From positions 620,001 to 684,000 of the forward strand of contig NZ_JAUSZD010000002.1 of NCBI RefSeq assembly GCF_030817275.1: a stretch of 64,000 nucleotides of DNA, read 5' to 3'. The notes under the pieces are model-generated. The model had not been told where the DNA came from. It saw nothing but the letters and a program-made list of their open reading frames with translations, and did no database searches. Positions within the stretch are counted from its first letter, which is position 1, and each line of letters opens with the position of its first letter. Source of the DNA: Paenibacillus sp. V4I7 (GTDB lineage Bacteria; Bacillota; Bacilli; Paenibacillales; NBRC-103111). Shown here one piece after another: positions 33,930 through 42,659 of this stretch. The translations under genes were made by a program, and so were the position numbers.

Positions 33930-35430
33930 TCCTCAGCCCCCAGATTTTTTCGAAATCTTTGCTGATAGCCGCGAGTTCCTTTAGCTCCATAATGGGGTTG
34001 TGGATACATAACAGCTTGAGTGTTAAGGTCGATTCGGTTTTCGTTATTTGCAGCTCTTGAACGGGCTGCGTCTCACTTTGATCCAAAGCCATTGCTAATT
34101 TAAGCAGTGTACCTAACTTTACAATTAATGCCGCGTCGGATTCCATCAAAAGATCCTTGTAAGCTAGGACTTGTTGGTGGGTCCGGCTTTTTGTTTTGTA
34201 AGTTGCAATGAAAGAGCAAATGATAATTTCTCGATGACTGAGACCGTCGATTTGAACCCCAGTCATCATGTATTGTGTATGTTTGAGGTAATGATAATAA
34301 TGGACGCTGGCTCCAATTCGATGCAAGAGGGCAGCGGTATGCAAGTATCTTTGGCTTCGATCTTCCGATTCGGGCGAAGCAGTGAGCGTATGATAAAGCT
34401 GCATGGCGAATTTATCTACGTGAGAGGCATGCTTCACAGCGGCGTTCGGATGGAGCAAAAGTAAATTATTGATACTTGCTTCTAGAACATCCTCCTTGAT
34501 TGGGTGCTTAGGATCGAATGTTTCATAGAAGAGGCCATCACGAAGTCCTGATCCGCTGATAATGCACGCTGATGAACCTGCTGCTTCGAATATGGTGTCC
34601 ATGATGATTAGTCCCGGAACCATAATATCTGCACGCTCTTTGGAGAGACCATCTATTTTTTTTCGTTTTTCCAAAGGCATGCCGGCTAACAATAGGAGGA
34701 AATCACGAAGCTCCCCTGGTTTCAGCGTATAATTGTGGGCAAGCTGAAGCGAGTATTTGCTGCGTTTTTGGCTTATTTTGCCAAGGGTTCGAATTGTTCC
34801 GCCTAGACCAATCATAGGCAGATTGGGAGAACCGGCAATCCAAGGATGAGCCGAAATCGCATCTTCAACCATCCGACGAATATTGCCCATTTCCTGCTCG
34901 GCCAGATTCCCATTTTTCGTAAATTGGCGTGTTGTGTTCACCGCACCGAAAGGAAAGGAAACGCTGTGCAGCAGTTTCCGGTTACGAAGCAATGTGACTT
35001 CCGTGCTTCCTCCGCCAATATCAATGATCAAGCCGTCCCGTATATCGATGGTATTGATTACGCCTAAATAGCCATATCGAGCTTCCTCAGTTCCACTCAA
35101 TACTTCAATTTGAAGTCCGGTCTGTTCCTGGAGAATTCGCACAATTTCAGCTGAATTGGCCGCGTTACGTATGGCTGCCGTTGCTACAGCCCTTATGGTC
35201 TGAACTTCATGAACTTTGCATAGCAGAGCGTAGTGGGATAGAATGGGGACAATAGAAATAATATCTTTGCTATGTAAAATGCCATCGGAACCGATGCGCT
35301 CGCTGAGTCTAGCCGAATCCTTATGCTCACTGACAACACGGTATGCCCCAAAGGCATTAATTTCGTAGATAACGAGTCGAATCGAGTTGGATCCGATATC
35401 AATGATGCCGATACTTGTGCTGCTGCTCAT
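33895..35430 (-). CDS. ppx: Exopolyphosphatase / guanosine pentaphosphatase (Ppx/GppA)
   Basis: A 511-residue protein of the actin-like ASKHA fold. Signatures are the phosphate-binding IIDIGSNSIRLVIYEI at the N-terminus, LSGTEEARYGYLGV, LIIDIGGGSTEVTLLRN and MIGLGGTIRTLGKI. Residues from about 325 form an HD-like C-terminal domain (RYLHTAALLHRIGASVHYYHY). It releases phosphate from polyphosphate ends or from pppGpp; sequence alone does not decide which. AAGGAGC precedes the ATG. It is convergent with ppk. Confidence 0.93.
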   Translation of the reverse strand: MSSSTSIGIIDIGSNSIRLVIYEINAFGAYRVVSEHKDSARLSERIGSDGILHSKDIISIVPILSHYALLCKVHEVQTIRAVATAAIRNAANSAEIVRILQEQTGLQIEVLSGTEEARYGYLGVINTIDIRDGLIIDIGGGSTEVTLLRNRKLLHSVSFPFGAVNTTRQFTKNGNLAEQEMGNIRRMVEDAISAHPWIAGSPNLPMIGLGGTIRTLGKISQKRSKYSLQLAHNYTLKPGELRDFLLLLAGMPLEKRKKIDGLSKERADIMVPGLIIMDTIFEAAGSSACIISGSGLRDGLFYETFDPKHPIKEDVLEASINNLLLLHPNAAVKHASHVDKFAMQLYHTLTASPESEDRSQRYLHTAALLHRIGASVHYYHYLKHTQYMMTGVQIDGLSHREIIICSFIATYKTKSRTHQQVLAYKDLLMESDAALIVKLGTLLKLAMALDQSETQPVQELQITKTESTLTLKLLCIHNPIMELKELAAISKDFEKIWGLRIKTQAGVFSKK

Positions 35431-35622
35431 GTATTTGCTCCTTTTTCAGAGAAAAATCACTTTTACTTTGCCTACATTGTATCAATCACAACACGTCTCG
35501 ACAAACTTTTGCTGCTAGGGTTGCATAATTCGATGAAATTAACAAAAACTTGTATCGTGTATTTTGAAGAAATGGCTCAATAACAGTGGTGGTTTCCGCC
35601 AAAAAGATTCTTTATGATAGTG

Positions 35623-35637
35623 ATAATGAAGTTTTAT
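35623..35637. promoter_or_regulatory. CcpC-type box upstream of citZ
   Basis: ATAATGAAGTTTTAT is an exact ATAA-N7-TTAT dyad, the motif bound by the citrate-sensing LysR regulator CcpC at the Bacillus subtilis citZ and citB promoters. It lies about 95 bases before the citZ ATG. The rest of the 301-base gap from 35431 to 35731 is A/T-rich with no gene. Confidence 0.55.
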
Positions 35638-35731
35638 GTCTGCTTTTGTTCACTTACTAAGCAAAATACTTTATTATTAAGTTAGGAAAAAAGCAATTTT
35701 TTGCTAATAGAGTAGCTAAGGAGAGATTCCC

Positions 35732-36844
35732 ATGTCTGCAACCAAAGGTTTAGAAGGAATTGTAGCCACGACCTCGTCGATCAGCTCCATTGTAGATGGT
35801 GTGTTAACGTATCGCGGGATTGATATTGATGACCTCGCAGAAAATGCGACATTTGAAGAAGTTATTTATTTGCTTTGGTTCGGCAAATTGCCTAACCAAA
35901 CTGAGCTTGAGAAACTGCAAAGCGACCTGAACGCTTACAGCAAGGTGCCTGATGCGGTAATCAACCAGATCAAAGCATTCCCGAAAGATGTTAATTCCAT
36001 GGCTGCTCTTCGTACAGCAGTATCGGCTCTTGCTCTGTATGATGATGAAGCAAACGATTTGAGCCCTGAATCCAATGTGCGTAAAGCGATCAAGCTGCAA
36101 GCACAAATTCCTGGCATTATCGCAGCTTTCGCTCGTATCCGTGAAGGTAAAGAACCTTTAGCTTCCCCAGGATATGCTTCTGTTGCTGCTAACTTCTTGT
36201 ACCAACTAACAGGTAGCGAACCAGATAAAATCGCTATCGAAGCTTTGGACAAAGCATTAGTTTTACACGCTGACCATGAGCTGAATGCTTCAACATTCGC
36301 TGCACGCGTTACTGTTGCTACATTAACAGACATCTACTCCGGTATTACTTCAGCGATCGGCACGCTCAAAGGACCTCTTCACGGCGGTGCGAACGAAGCT
36401 GTTATGGCGATGCTGGAAGAGATCGGTACTGTAGAGAACGTAGTTCCTTACATCAACGATAAATTAGAGCGTAAAGACAAAATCATGGGCTTTGGACACC
36501 GTGTTTACAAAAATGGAGATCCGCGTGCGAAACACTTGCAAAAAATGTCCTATGAGCTTGGTAAACTAACTGGCAATCTCAAATGGTACGAAATGTCCAT
36601 TAAAGCAGACGAATTGGTTACCAGCCTCAAAGGCTTGAAACCAAACGTTGATTTCTACTCAGCTTCCGTATACACGACGTTGGAAATCCCACGCGACTTG
36701 TTCACGCCGATCTTCGCGATCAGCCGTACATCAGGTTGGGCTGCCCACATCTTGGAGCAGTACGAAAACAACCGTTTGATCCGTCCTCGTGCTGAGTACA
36801 CAGGTCCGGTTAACCAAAAATACATTCCAATTAGCGCTCGCTAA
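35732..36844 (+). CDS. citZ: Citrate synthase
   Basis: A 370-residue type II-like citrate synthase of the Gram-positive class, condensing acetyl-CoA and oxaloacetate at TCA-cycle entry. Conserved pieces are GLEGIVATTSSISSIVDG, LTYRGIDIDDLAENATFEEV, the catalytic-His regions LVLHADHELNAST and GPLHGGANEAV, and MGFGHRVYKNGDPRAKHLQ. AAGGAGAG precedes the ATG. It heads the citZ-icd-mdh cluster, but a strong terminator separates it from icd. Confidence 0.97.
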   Translation: MSATKGLEGIVATTSSISSIVDGVLTYRGIDIDDLAENATFEEVIYLLWFGKLPNQTELEKLQSDLNAYSKVPDAVINQIKAFPKDVNSMAALRTAVSALALYDDEANDLSPESNVRKAIKLQAQIPGIIAAFARIREGKEPLASPGYASVAANFLYQLTGSEPDKIAIEALDKALVLHADHELNASTFAARVTVATLTDIYSGITSAIGTLKGPLHGGANEAVMAMLEEIGTVENVVPYINDKLERKDKIMGFGHRVYKNGDPRAKHLQKMSYELGKLTGNLKWYEMSIKADELVTSLKGLKPNVDFYSASVYTTLEIPRDLFTPIFAISRTSGWAAHILEQYENNRLIRPRAEYTGPVNQKYIPISAR

Positions 36845-36870
36845 TCGGCATACATGCAGGCTCAAGGTGC

Positions 36871-36937
36871 GGGCAGTTCGGTACCCAGCTTCAGGGACTT
36901 CGACTTTCCTGGGCGTACCGCAACTCCCGTCACTTTT
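36871..36937 (+). terminator. Terminator of citZ
   Basis: A long, slightly bulged stem joins GGGCAGTTCGGTACCCAG (36871-36888) with 36909-36927 (CTGGGCGTACCGCAACTCCC region) and is followed by CACTTTTTG. It separates citZ from icd transcriptionally. Confidence 0.75.
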
Positions 36938-37018
36938 TGTGTGTTTACCTACATACTTCTACGGTGACGAGTTAAACTTGCTTTAAAAGTGCCTCGTTAC
37001 ACCTAGTAGCTAAGTGGA

Positions 37019-37134
37019 GTGCTTGGCAGTGCCTGAAGAAACGTAGTGTCCGCCTTTAGAATCCTGTCCATACCATAAAAGAAATTCAATTGGACAGGAT
37101 GATAACAGCGGTCGGAAGGCATTGCCAAAAGCAC
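37019..37134 (+). ncRNA. Large structured leader element upstream of icd
   Basis: Two nested stems are seen. Inner: ATCCTGTCCA (37061-37070) with TGGACAGGAT (37091-37100), perfect 10 bp over a 20-base A-rich loop. Outer: GTGCTTGGCAGTGCCT (about 37019-37034) with AGGCATTGCCAAAAGCAC (about 37116-37134), broken only by a two-base bulge and one G-T/A change. A CCGC/GCGG pair lies between them. It sits 60 bases before icd with no T-tract after it. It could be a cis-regulatory RNA or a degenerate palindromic repeat element; I match no known riboswitch class. Confidence 0.55.
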
Positions 37135-37194
37135 GCAACGTAATGCGCCACATGTTCACGAATAATTTTATACAAATCTAAGGAGGAACTTATC

Positions 37195-38493
37195 ATGCCA
37201 CAATTCGAATCCTACGAACTACCAAAAGAAGGTCAAAAAATTACCATCGAGAATGGTGTTCTGCAAGTACCTAACAACCCAATCATCCCTTACATCGAAG
37301 GTGACGGTACAGGTCCTGATATCTGGGCTGCTTCCGTACGCGTTCTGGATGCTGCAGTTGAGAAAGCATACAAAGGCGAGAAAAAAATCGCTTGGTACGA
37401 AGTTTTTGCCGGCGAGAAAGCTTTTAACAAATACAACAGCTGGTTACCTAACGATACATTAACAGCTATGCGCGAATACATCGTGTCCATCAAAGGACCT
37501 TTGACAACGCCAATCGGCGGCGGTATTCGTTCCCTGAACGTTGCACTTCGTCAAGAATTAGATCTTTACGTATGTTCCCGTCCAGTTCGTTACTTCAATG
37601 GTGTTCCATCCCCAGTTAAGCGTCCTGAGTTGGTTGACATGGTGATCTTCCGTGAAAACACAGAGGATATCTACGCTGGTATCGAGTGGGAAGCTGGTTC
37701 CGACGCTGTTAAGAAAGTTATCAAGTTCCTTCAAGACGAAATGGGCGTTAACAAAATTCGCTTCCCAGAAACTTCAGGAATCGGCGTTAAGCCAGTATCC
37801 TCCGAAGGTACTGAGCGTTTGGTACGCGCTGCAATCGAGTACGCGATCAAACATGGCCGTAAAACGCTAACTTTGGTACACAAAGGCAACATCATGAAGT
37901 TCACAGAAGGCGCGTTCAAAAACTGGGGTTATGAGCTTGCTGAGCGTGAATATGCGGACAAAACATTTACATGGGCACAATACGATCGCATTAAAGAAGC
38001 AGAAGGCGCAGAAGCAGCTAACAAAGCTCAAAAAGATGCAGAAGCAGCTGGCAAAATCATCGTAAAAGATGCAATTGCTGACATCGCGTTGCAACAAGTA
38101 TTGACTCGCCCAACTGACTTCGACGTAATCGCAACATTGAACTTGAACGGTGACTACCTGTCTGATGCACTTGCTGCACAAGTTGGCGGTATCGGTATCG
38201 CTCCAGGAGCAAACATCAACTACTTGACTGGTCACGCGATCTTCGAAGCAACACATGGTACAGCTCCTAAATACGCTGGTCTTGACGTAGTTAACCCAGG
38301 TTCCGTAATCCTATCTGGCGTTATGCTGCTTGAGCACCTTGGCTGGTTGGAAGCGGCTGACTTGATCTACAAAGGTTTGGAAACATCCATCAATAACAAA
38401 ACCGTAACTTATGACTTTGCTCGTTTGATGGAAGGCGCGAAAGAAATCAAATGTTCCGAGTTCGCGAACGAAATCATCAAAAACATGGCTTAA
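37195..38493 (+). CDS. icd: NADP-dependent isocitrate dehydrogenase
   Basis: A 432-residue homodimeric-type enzyme that oxidises isocitrate to 2-oxoglutarate. Visible are [13 protein letters not shown], the substrate loop [21 protein letters not shown] (its Ser is the phosphorylation site in Escherichia coli), [37 protein letters not shown] and the cofactor region [26 protein letters not shown] precedes the ATG. A 350-base gap with a terminator and a structured leader lies upstream. Confidence 0.97.
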   Translation: MPQFESYELPKEGQKITIENGVLQVPNNPIIPYIEGDGTGPDIWAASVRVLDAAVEKAYKGEKKIAWYEVFAGEKAFNKYNSWLPNDTLTAMREYIVSIKGPLTTPIGGGIRSLNVALRQELDLYVCSRPVRYFNGVPSPVKRPELVDMVIFRENTEDIYAGIEWEAGSDAVKKVIKFLQDEMGVNKIRFPETSGIGVKPVSSEGTERLVRAAIEYAIKHGRKTLTLVHKGNIMKFTEGAFKNWGYELAEREYADKTFTWAQYDRIKEAEGAEAANKAQKDAEAAGKIIVKDAIADIALQQVLTRPTDFDVIATLNLNGDYLSDALAAQVGGIGIAPGANINYLTGHAIFEATHGTAPKYAGLDVVNPGSVILSGVMLLEHLGWLEAADLIYKGLETSINNKTVTYDFARLMEGAKEIKCSEFANEIIKNMA

Positions 38494-38545
38494 TTTTTTT
38501 TGAGAAAAGTTGATCTACTAAAAACTATTAGGAGGTACATCTCAA

Positions 38546-39487
38546 ATGGCAATTCGTCGTAATAAAATTACCGTTGTCGGCGCAGGTTTCACGGGAGCAA
38601 CAACTGCTCTTATGTTAGCTCAAAAAGAACTAGGTGACGTTGTTCTTCTCGACATCCCGCAACTGGAAAACCCTACAAAAGGGAAAGCGCTCGACATGCT
38701 CGAAGCAGGACCGGTACAAGGATACGATAGCCAAATCACGGGTACTTCTAACTATGCGGATGCTGCTAATTCCGATATCGTCATCATCACTGCAGGTATC
38801 GCTCGTAAACCGGGTATGAGCCGCGACGATTTGGTAAACACGAATGCAGGAATTGTGAAATCCGTTTGTGAGAACGTGAGAGAAGTAGCTCCTAATTCCA
38901 TCGTTATCATCTTAAGTAACCCAGTTGATGCGATGACTTACGTAGCATTCCAAGCACTTGGCTTCCCGAAAAACCGCGTAATCGGTCAATCCGGCGTACT
39001 CGATACAGCTCGTTATCTGACGTTCATCTCTCAAGAGTTGAATGTATCCGTTGAGGATGTTAAAGGGGTTGTTATCGGTGGCCACGGCGATGACATGGTT
39101 CCACTCGTTCGTTACACATACGCTGGCGGCGTGCCAATCGAGAAGCTGATCCCAGCTGATCGTATTGAAGCGATCGTTCAACGTACACGTACTGGCGGCG
39201 GCGAAATCGTTAACCTACTTGGTAACGGTAGTGCATACTACGCACCAGCGGCTTCCCTTGTGCAAATGACAGAAGCAATCCTTAAAGATAAAAAACGTAT
39301 CATCCCAACCATCGCTCTTCTTGAAGGCGAATATGGTTATGACAACCTGTTCATGGGCGTTCTAACTGTACTTGGTGCTAACGGTATCGAGAAAATTCTT
39401 GACATCGAGCTGACTGAGGAAGAGAAAACAGCTTTGGACAAAACGGCAAACTCTGTTCGCAACGTAATCAAAGTTGTAACAGGTTAA
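38546..39487 (+). CDS. mdh: Malate dehydrogenase
   Basis: A 313-residue LDH-like malate dehydrogenase, converting malate to oxaloacetate with NAD. It shows the Rossmann start [19 protein letters not shown], the discriminating [16 protein letters not shown] loop (Arg residues for malate), the SNPVDAMTY stretch, and the catalytic-His segment [22 protein letters not shown] precedes the ATG 53 bases after icd, so icd and mdh are probably one operon, ended by a hairpin at 39500-39545. Confidence 0.97.
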   Translation: MAIRRNKITVVGAGFTGATTALMLAQKELGDVVLLDIPQLENPTKGKALDMLEAGPVQGYDSQITGTSNYADAANSDIVIITAGIARKPGMSRDDLVNTNAGIVKSVCENVREVAPNSIVIILSNPVDAMTYVAFQALGFPKNRVIGQSGVLDTARYLTFISQELNVSVEDVKGVVIGGHGDDMVPLVRYTYAGGVPIEKLIPADRIEAIVQRTRTGGGEIVNLLGNGSAYYAPAASLVQMTEAILKDKKRIIPTIALLEGEYGYDNLFMGVLTVLGANGIEKILDIELTEEEKTALDKTANSVRNVIKVVTG

Positions 39488-39499
39488 TAAGCTTTGGAT

Positions 39500-39545
39500 G
39501 AAGGATCAATTACCTATGCGAATAGGTGGTTGGTTCTTTTTTTGT
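39500..39545 (+). terminator. Terminator behind mdh
   Basis: GGATCAATTACCTAT pairs with ATAGGTGGTTGGTTC (several G-T pairs) around a GCGA loop and is followed by seven T residues. Confidence 0.8.
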
Positions 39546-39684
39546 TCATTTTATTGTGGCGATGCACAATTTTTTGTTAATTTTGTAAATTGTTTTCCAA
39601 CTACTATTCCCGCCTAATGGTCTATGCTACGATAGGCATAGGCCAGCATAATTGGCTAAAAAATCCATGGGATGGTGGGATTTG

Positions 39685-41259
39685 ATGTTGAAGAAAAGCT
39701 TGCTAGGAACAAGAAATTGGAGAAGACTCTGTTTAACCGCAGCATTATCCGTATCATTACTAGGCATTGTTCCACAAGCTTTTGCGGAAGGTCCGAATGA
39801 CCCCGCGCCATCGATAACGCCGACAACGGCGAATGGCAAAAAGGTGCTGTTCGACAATACGCACGGTCAAACGGCAGGTGCAGCTGATTGGGTTATTGAC
39901 GGCGCTTTCTCTGATTTTGCTAACGCTTTAGGAAATGCAGGCTATTTTGTAAAAGAACTGCGTAAGAGTACAGCCATTACACTCACTGATTTATCAGCGT
40001 ATGATGTGTTCGTTGTTGGTGAGGCTAACATTCCATACAAGACATCTGAACAAAGTGCCATGCTGCAGTATGTGCAAGGCGGCGGCAGCATCTTCTTCAT
40101 TGGTGATCATTACAATGCAGATCGTAATAAAAATCGTTGGGACGCTTCGGAAGTATTCAATGGCTTTCGCCGCGGCGCGTGGACCAATCCAGCTGCGGGT
40201 ATGAGCACAGCAGAAGCAGCTTCGGCAGCCATGCAGGGTGTTGCAAGCTCTGATTGGTTGTCGGCCAATTTCGGTGTGAAGTTCCGTTATAACGCCTTAG
40301 GTGATATTACAGCGAATAACATCGTGAGCCCATCTCAGGCTTTTAACATTACGAGTGGTGTCTCCACGGTCGCTATGCATGCAGGCTCGACTTTGGCGGT
40401 TACAGACCCGAACAAAGCCAAAGGTATTGTTTACCTGCCAGCAACGACGACGAAGTGGGCTAATGCTGTGGATCAAGGGGTATACAACGGTGGAGGTGTA
40501 GCAGAAGGTCCTTATGTCGCAGTTTCCAAAGTGAGTGCAGGCAAAGCCGGTTTCATTGGCGATTCCTCACCAGTTGAAGATGTAACGCCAAAGTATAAGA
40601 GGGAAGAGACAGGCGGTACGAAAACTACGTATGCGGGATTCCAAGAGCAGAATGATGCTGCTCTTTTAGTAAATATGGTGAACTGGTTGGCAACCAAAGA
40701 AAGTTATACAAGTTTAACGCAAGTGCCAGGCCTTACATTGGATTCAGCAACTACACTTTATTCATGGGAGCAGCCGGCTAATACGACTGAGCCGCAGGCC
40801 GAGCCTTGGGCAGCACCTGCAGCTGGTTATAAGTGGTGGGATCCTTCAACATTTAAGGTAGGATCTTACGGATATAGTTCCGCCACGAATACGACAGATC
40901 CATTTGCTTTTGTCCATCAAGCGCAATTGCCTAATCAGGCTGTTTTTCAAGTGAAGATTATTCTAAATGGGCTAGCAGCAAATTCAACAACATCCGGCTA
41001 TAATATTGGTATTTATAATAGTTCAGGCACCCAGGTCGCTAAGGTTCAAAATAGCAATGGGACATGGCCTTCCACCTACGGTTACAGCACGAGCTTCTCA
41101 TTAACAGCTGACGCAACCGGTCATGCGGAGAAGATTGTGAGTATTCAAATTAACCCGAGCGTTACGGGTTCTGCTAATATGCGATTGAGGCAAAACACGA
41201 CTGCTAAATTTACAAAGGCAGTTACCATTGCCAACGTTCCAGCTGAGCCACTGCCTTAA
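39685..41259 (+). CDS. Secreted protein with amidotransferase-like fold domain, function unknown
   Basis: About 524 residues from the ATG at 39685; the frame is open to 39652. An N-terminal signal peptide is clear (RNWRR, a hydrophobic stretch to residue 30, then QAFA before EG). The first domain (about residues 45-300) has KVLFDNTHGQTAG, LSAYDVFVVGEANIPY and MLQYVQGGGSIFFIGDHYNAD, a pattern like the class I amidotransferase/DUF4350-type flavodoxin fold. The C-terminal part (from about 390) is Ser/Thr/Gly/Asn-rich and beta-sandwich-like, with a WWDPSTFKVGSYGYSSATNT stretch. I cannot assign an activity. The gene is isolated between terminators. Confidence 0.7.
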   Translation: MLKKSLLGTRNWRRLCLTAALSVSLLGIVPQAFAEGPNDPAPSITPTTANGKKVLFDNTHGQTAGAADWVIDGAFSDFANALGNAGYFVKELRKSTAITLTDLSAYDVFVVGEANIPYKTSEQSAMLQYVQGGGSIFFIGDHYNADRNKNRWDASEVFNGFRRGAWTNPAAGMSTAEAASAAMQGVASSDWLSANFGVKFRYNALGDITANNIVSPSQAFNITSGVSTVAMHAGSTLAVTDPNKAKGIVYLPATTTKWANAVDQGVYNGGGVAEGPYVAVSKVSAGKAGFIGDSSPVEDVTPKYKREETGGTKTTYAGFQEQNDAALLVNMVNWLATKESYTSLTQVPGLTLDSATTLYSWEQPANTTEPQAEPWAAPAAGYKWWDPSTFKVGSYGYSSATNTTDPFAFVHQAQLPNQAVFQVKIILNGLAANSTTSGYNIGIYNSSGTQVAKVQNSNGTWPSTYGYSTSFSLTADATGHAEKIVSIQINPSVTGSANMRLRQNTTAKFTKAVTIANVPAEPLP

Positions 41260-41302
41260 AAAGTTAAGCTAACAGGCCATCTGATGGATTCAATAGAAAG
41301 TG

Positions 41303-41353
41303 AAAATAACCCTGCGCGCTCATTATCATGACGAGTTCGTTGGGTTATTTTTT
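41303..41353 (+). terminator. Terminator behind the secreted protein
   Basis: AAAATAACCC (41303-41312) pairs with GGGTTATTTTTT (41342-41353); the loop has a further CTC/GAG pair. Confidence 0.8.
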
Positions 41354-41501
41354 CTTTTCATGAGGGGATTACTAGAATTAGTCACAGTTATGTGTAGATA
41401 TAGTGAATTAGTGGTATTCATGGGATCGCTTTCTTGTCGGGACTGTTCAAGTTCGGTTATACTTAAGAAAACCATTACATAAAATTGCGGAGGTTGTCCA
41501 A

Positions 41502-41936
41502 ATGTATCCAGTTATGATTTTTTTACATGTCGTTAGTGCGTTATTGCTTGGTGCGTATGTCATGTTCCCATTCTTAGTGGGGCGCGCTGCAACTTTGTCT
41601 GGTGCTGCCCAAGAGAGTTTTGTCGGCGTAATAGCTAAGATCAATCGCATCGGTCAATTTTCACTGATTGTTACCTTCCTTACAGGTGGCGCAATGGTCA
41701 GTCAAGTAGATCCGATGCCGTCCGTCCTATGGATGATCTCTTCCATTGTTCTTCTTCTGATTGTAGGAGCAATAACAGGTATGATCGGTGGTAGAATCAA
41801 AAAGCTGATTGCAAATAGCAAAGCAGGTAAAAGCACAGCTTCTGATGCCGCTAAAATTAAAACATTCAGCTGGATTGCAGCCGTCGCTGTTATCGTGGCT
41901 GTACTGATTATGACGAATCCGCAGCTGTTGTCGTAA
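41502..41936 (+). CDS. Uncharacterised four-segment membrane protein
   Basis: A 144-residue protein with four hydrophobic segments at about residues 3-25, 50-66, 75-95 and 120-138. The start MYPVMIFLHVVSALLLGAYV has an intramembrane His, and a Gly-rich GAITGMIGGRIKKLI precedes a soluble Lys/Ser/Ala loop. The pattern recalls DUF2269/CopD-like or SirB2-like small membrane proteins, but I do not recognise the family with confidence. CGGAGG precedes the ATG. It stands alone between terminators. Confidence 0.65.
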   Translation: MYPVMIFLHVVSALLLGAYVMFPFLVGRAATLSGAAQESFVGVIAKINRIGQFSLIVTFLTGGAMVSQVDPMPSVLWMISSIVLLLIVGAITGMIGGRIKKLIANSKAGKSTASDAAKIKTFSWIAAVAVIVAVLIMTNPQLLS

Positions 41937-41953
41937 GTTTAACGAAACAGAAA

Positions 41954-42000
41954 AGAAAGAGCATGTTCATCTTCTGGATGACATGCTCTTTCTGCATTTT
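41954..42000. terminator. Terminator, possibly shared by 41502-41936 and yfbR
   Basis: AGAAAGAGCATG (41954-41965) pairs perfectly with CATGCTCTTTCT (41982-41993), with a TCATC/GATGA inner pair. A- and T-runs flank it. Confidence 0.8.
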
Positions 42001-42042
42001 TCGGGGCCTGAAACAGGTTAGAGAGTTTCTCAGGTGTGTCGA

Positions 42043-42624
42043 TTAATCCAATGTTATTTCATCTAATGTTTTCTCAAATGATGCGCTCATATGTTCGAGG
42101 AAATAATCAACTTCAGGCATGTTCATTTTCTGTAAACTTTCCAGAACTTGCTGCTTCGCGACGACGAATTCACGATTGCCAGTAGAGAGCTCAGTTAAGC
42201 ATTTGATATAAGCTTCGAGCAAGTCGGCGGCTTTCACCCAGCGGTAGAGCTCAGGGTCAGGATCTTGAATTAACTTACGGTAGATGCTGCTGATTTCCGG
42301 TGGAATGGTTTGAATAAGCCGTTCGACTGCAACATCTTCGATTTCACGGAAGTTCCGCCGTATTTGCTCATTGTTATGCTTCACAGGTTGGGGGATATCC
42401 CCCGTTAGTACTTCCGAAGCGTCGTGGAACAAAGCAATGGATACCACGCGGTCGGTCGGAACATTCCGTCCATATACTTCGTTGGCAATGGTGCATAACA
42501 TATGTGCAATCGTCGAGACATAGAAGGAATGCTCTGCTACGTTTTCTCTGCGCATGTTCCACATGAGACTCCAGCGATCTATATATTTTAGTCGATATAA
42601 GTAAGCGAAAAAATGATGATTCAT
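42043..42624 (-). CDS. yfbR: 5'-deoxynucleotidase YfbR-like HD phosphohydrolase
   Basis: A 193-residue HD-domain protein very like Escherichia coli YfbR: HHFFAYLYRLKYIDRWSLMWNMRRENVAEHSF at the start, then the metal-binding HD pair in ALFHDASEVLTGDIPQPVKH and a later Asp in WVKAADLLEAYIKCLTEL. YfbR dephosphorylates deoxyribonucleoside 5'-monophosphates. It follows the deacetylase gene by 35 bases on the same strand, so the two may be co-transcribed. GAGAGGAG precedes the ATG. Confidence 0.92.
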   Translation of the reverse strand: MNHHFFAYLYRLKYIDRWSLMWNMRRENVAEHSFYVSTIAHMLCTIANEVYGRNVPTDRVVSIALFHDASEVLTGDIPQPVKHNNEQIRRNFREIEDVAVERLIQTIPPEISSIYRKLIQDPDPELYRWVKAADLLEAYIKCLTELSTGNREFVVAKQQVLESLQKMNMPEVDYFLEHMSASFEKTLDEITLD

Positions 42625-42659
42625 CGGTTAACTCCTCTCGTTCTAATCTATCTAATGGC

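Noticed and set aside
37019..37134. T-box or known metabolite riboswitch
   Set aside because: I see no T-box sequence, no terminator/antiterminator pair and no core of a known riboswitch class, so it is reported only as an unclassified structure.
41300..41482. 60-codon frame after the secreted protein
   Set aside because: It covers a terminator hairpin and has no ribosome binding site or conserved pattern.
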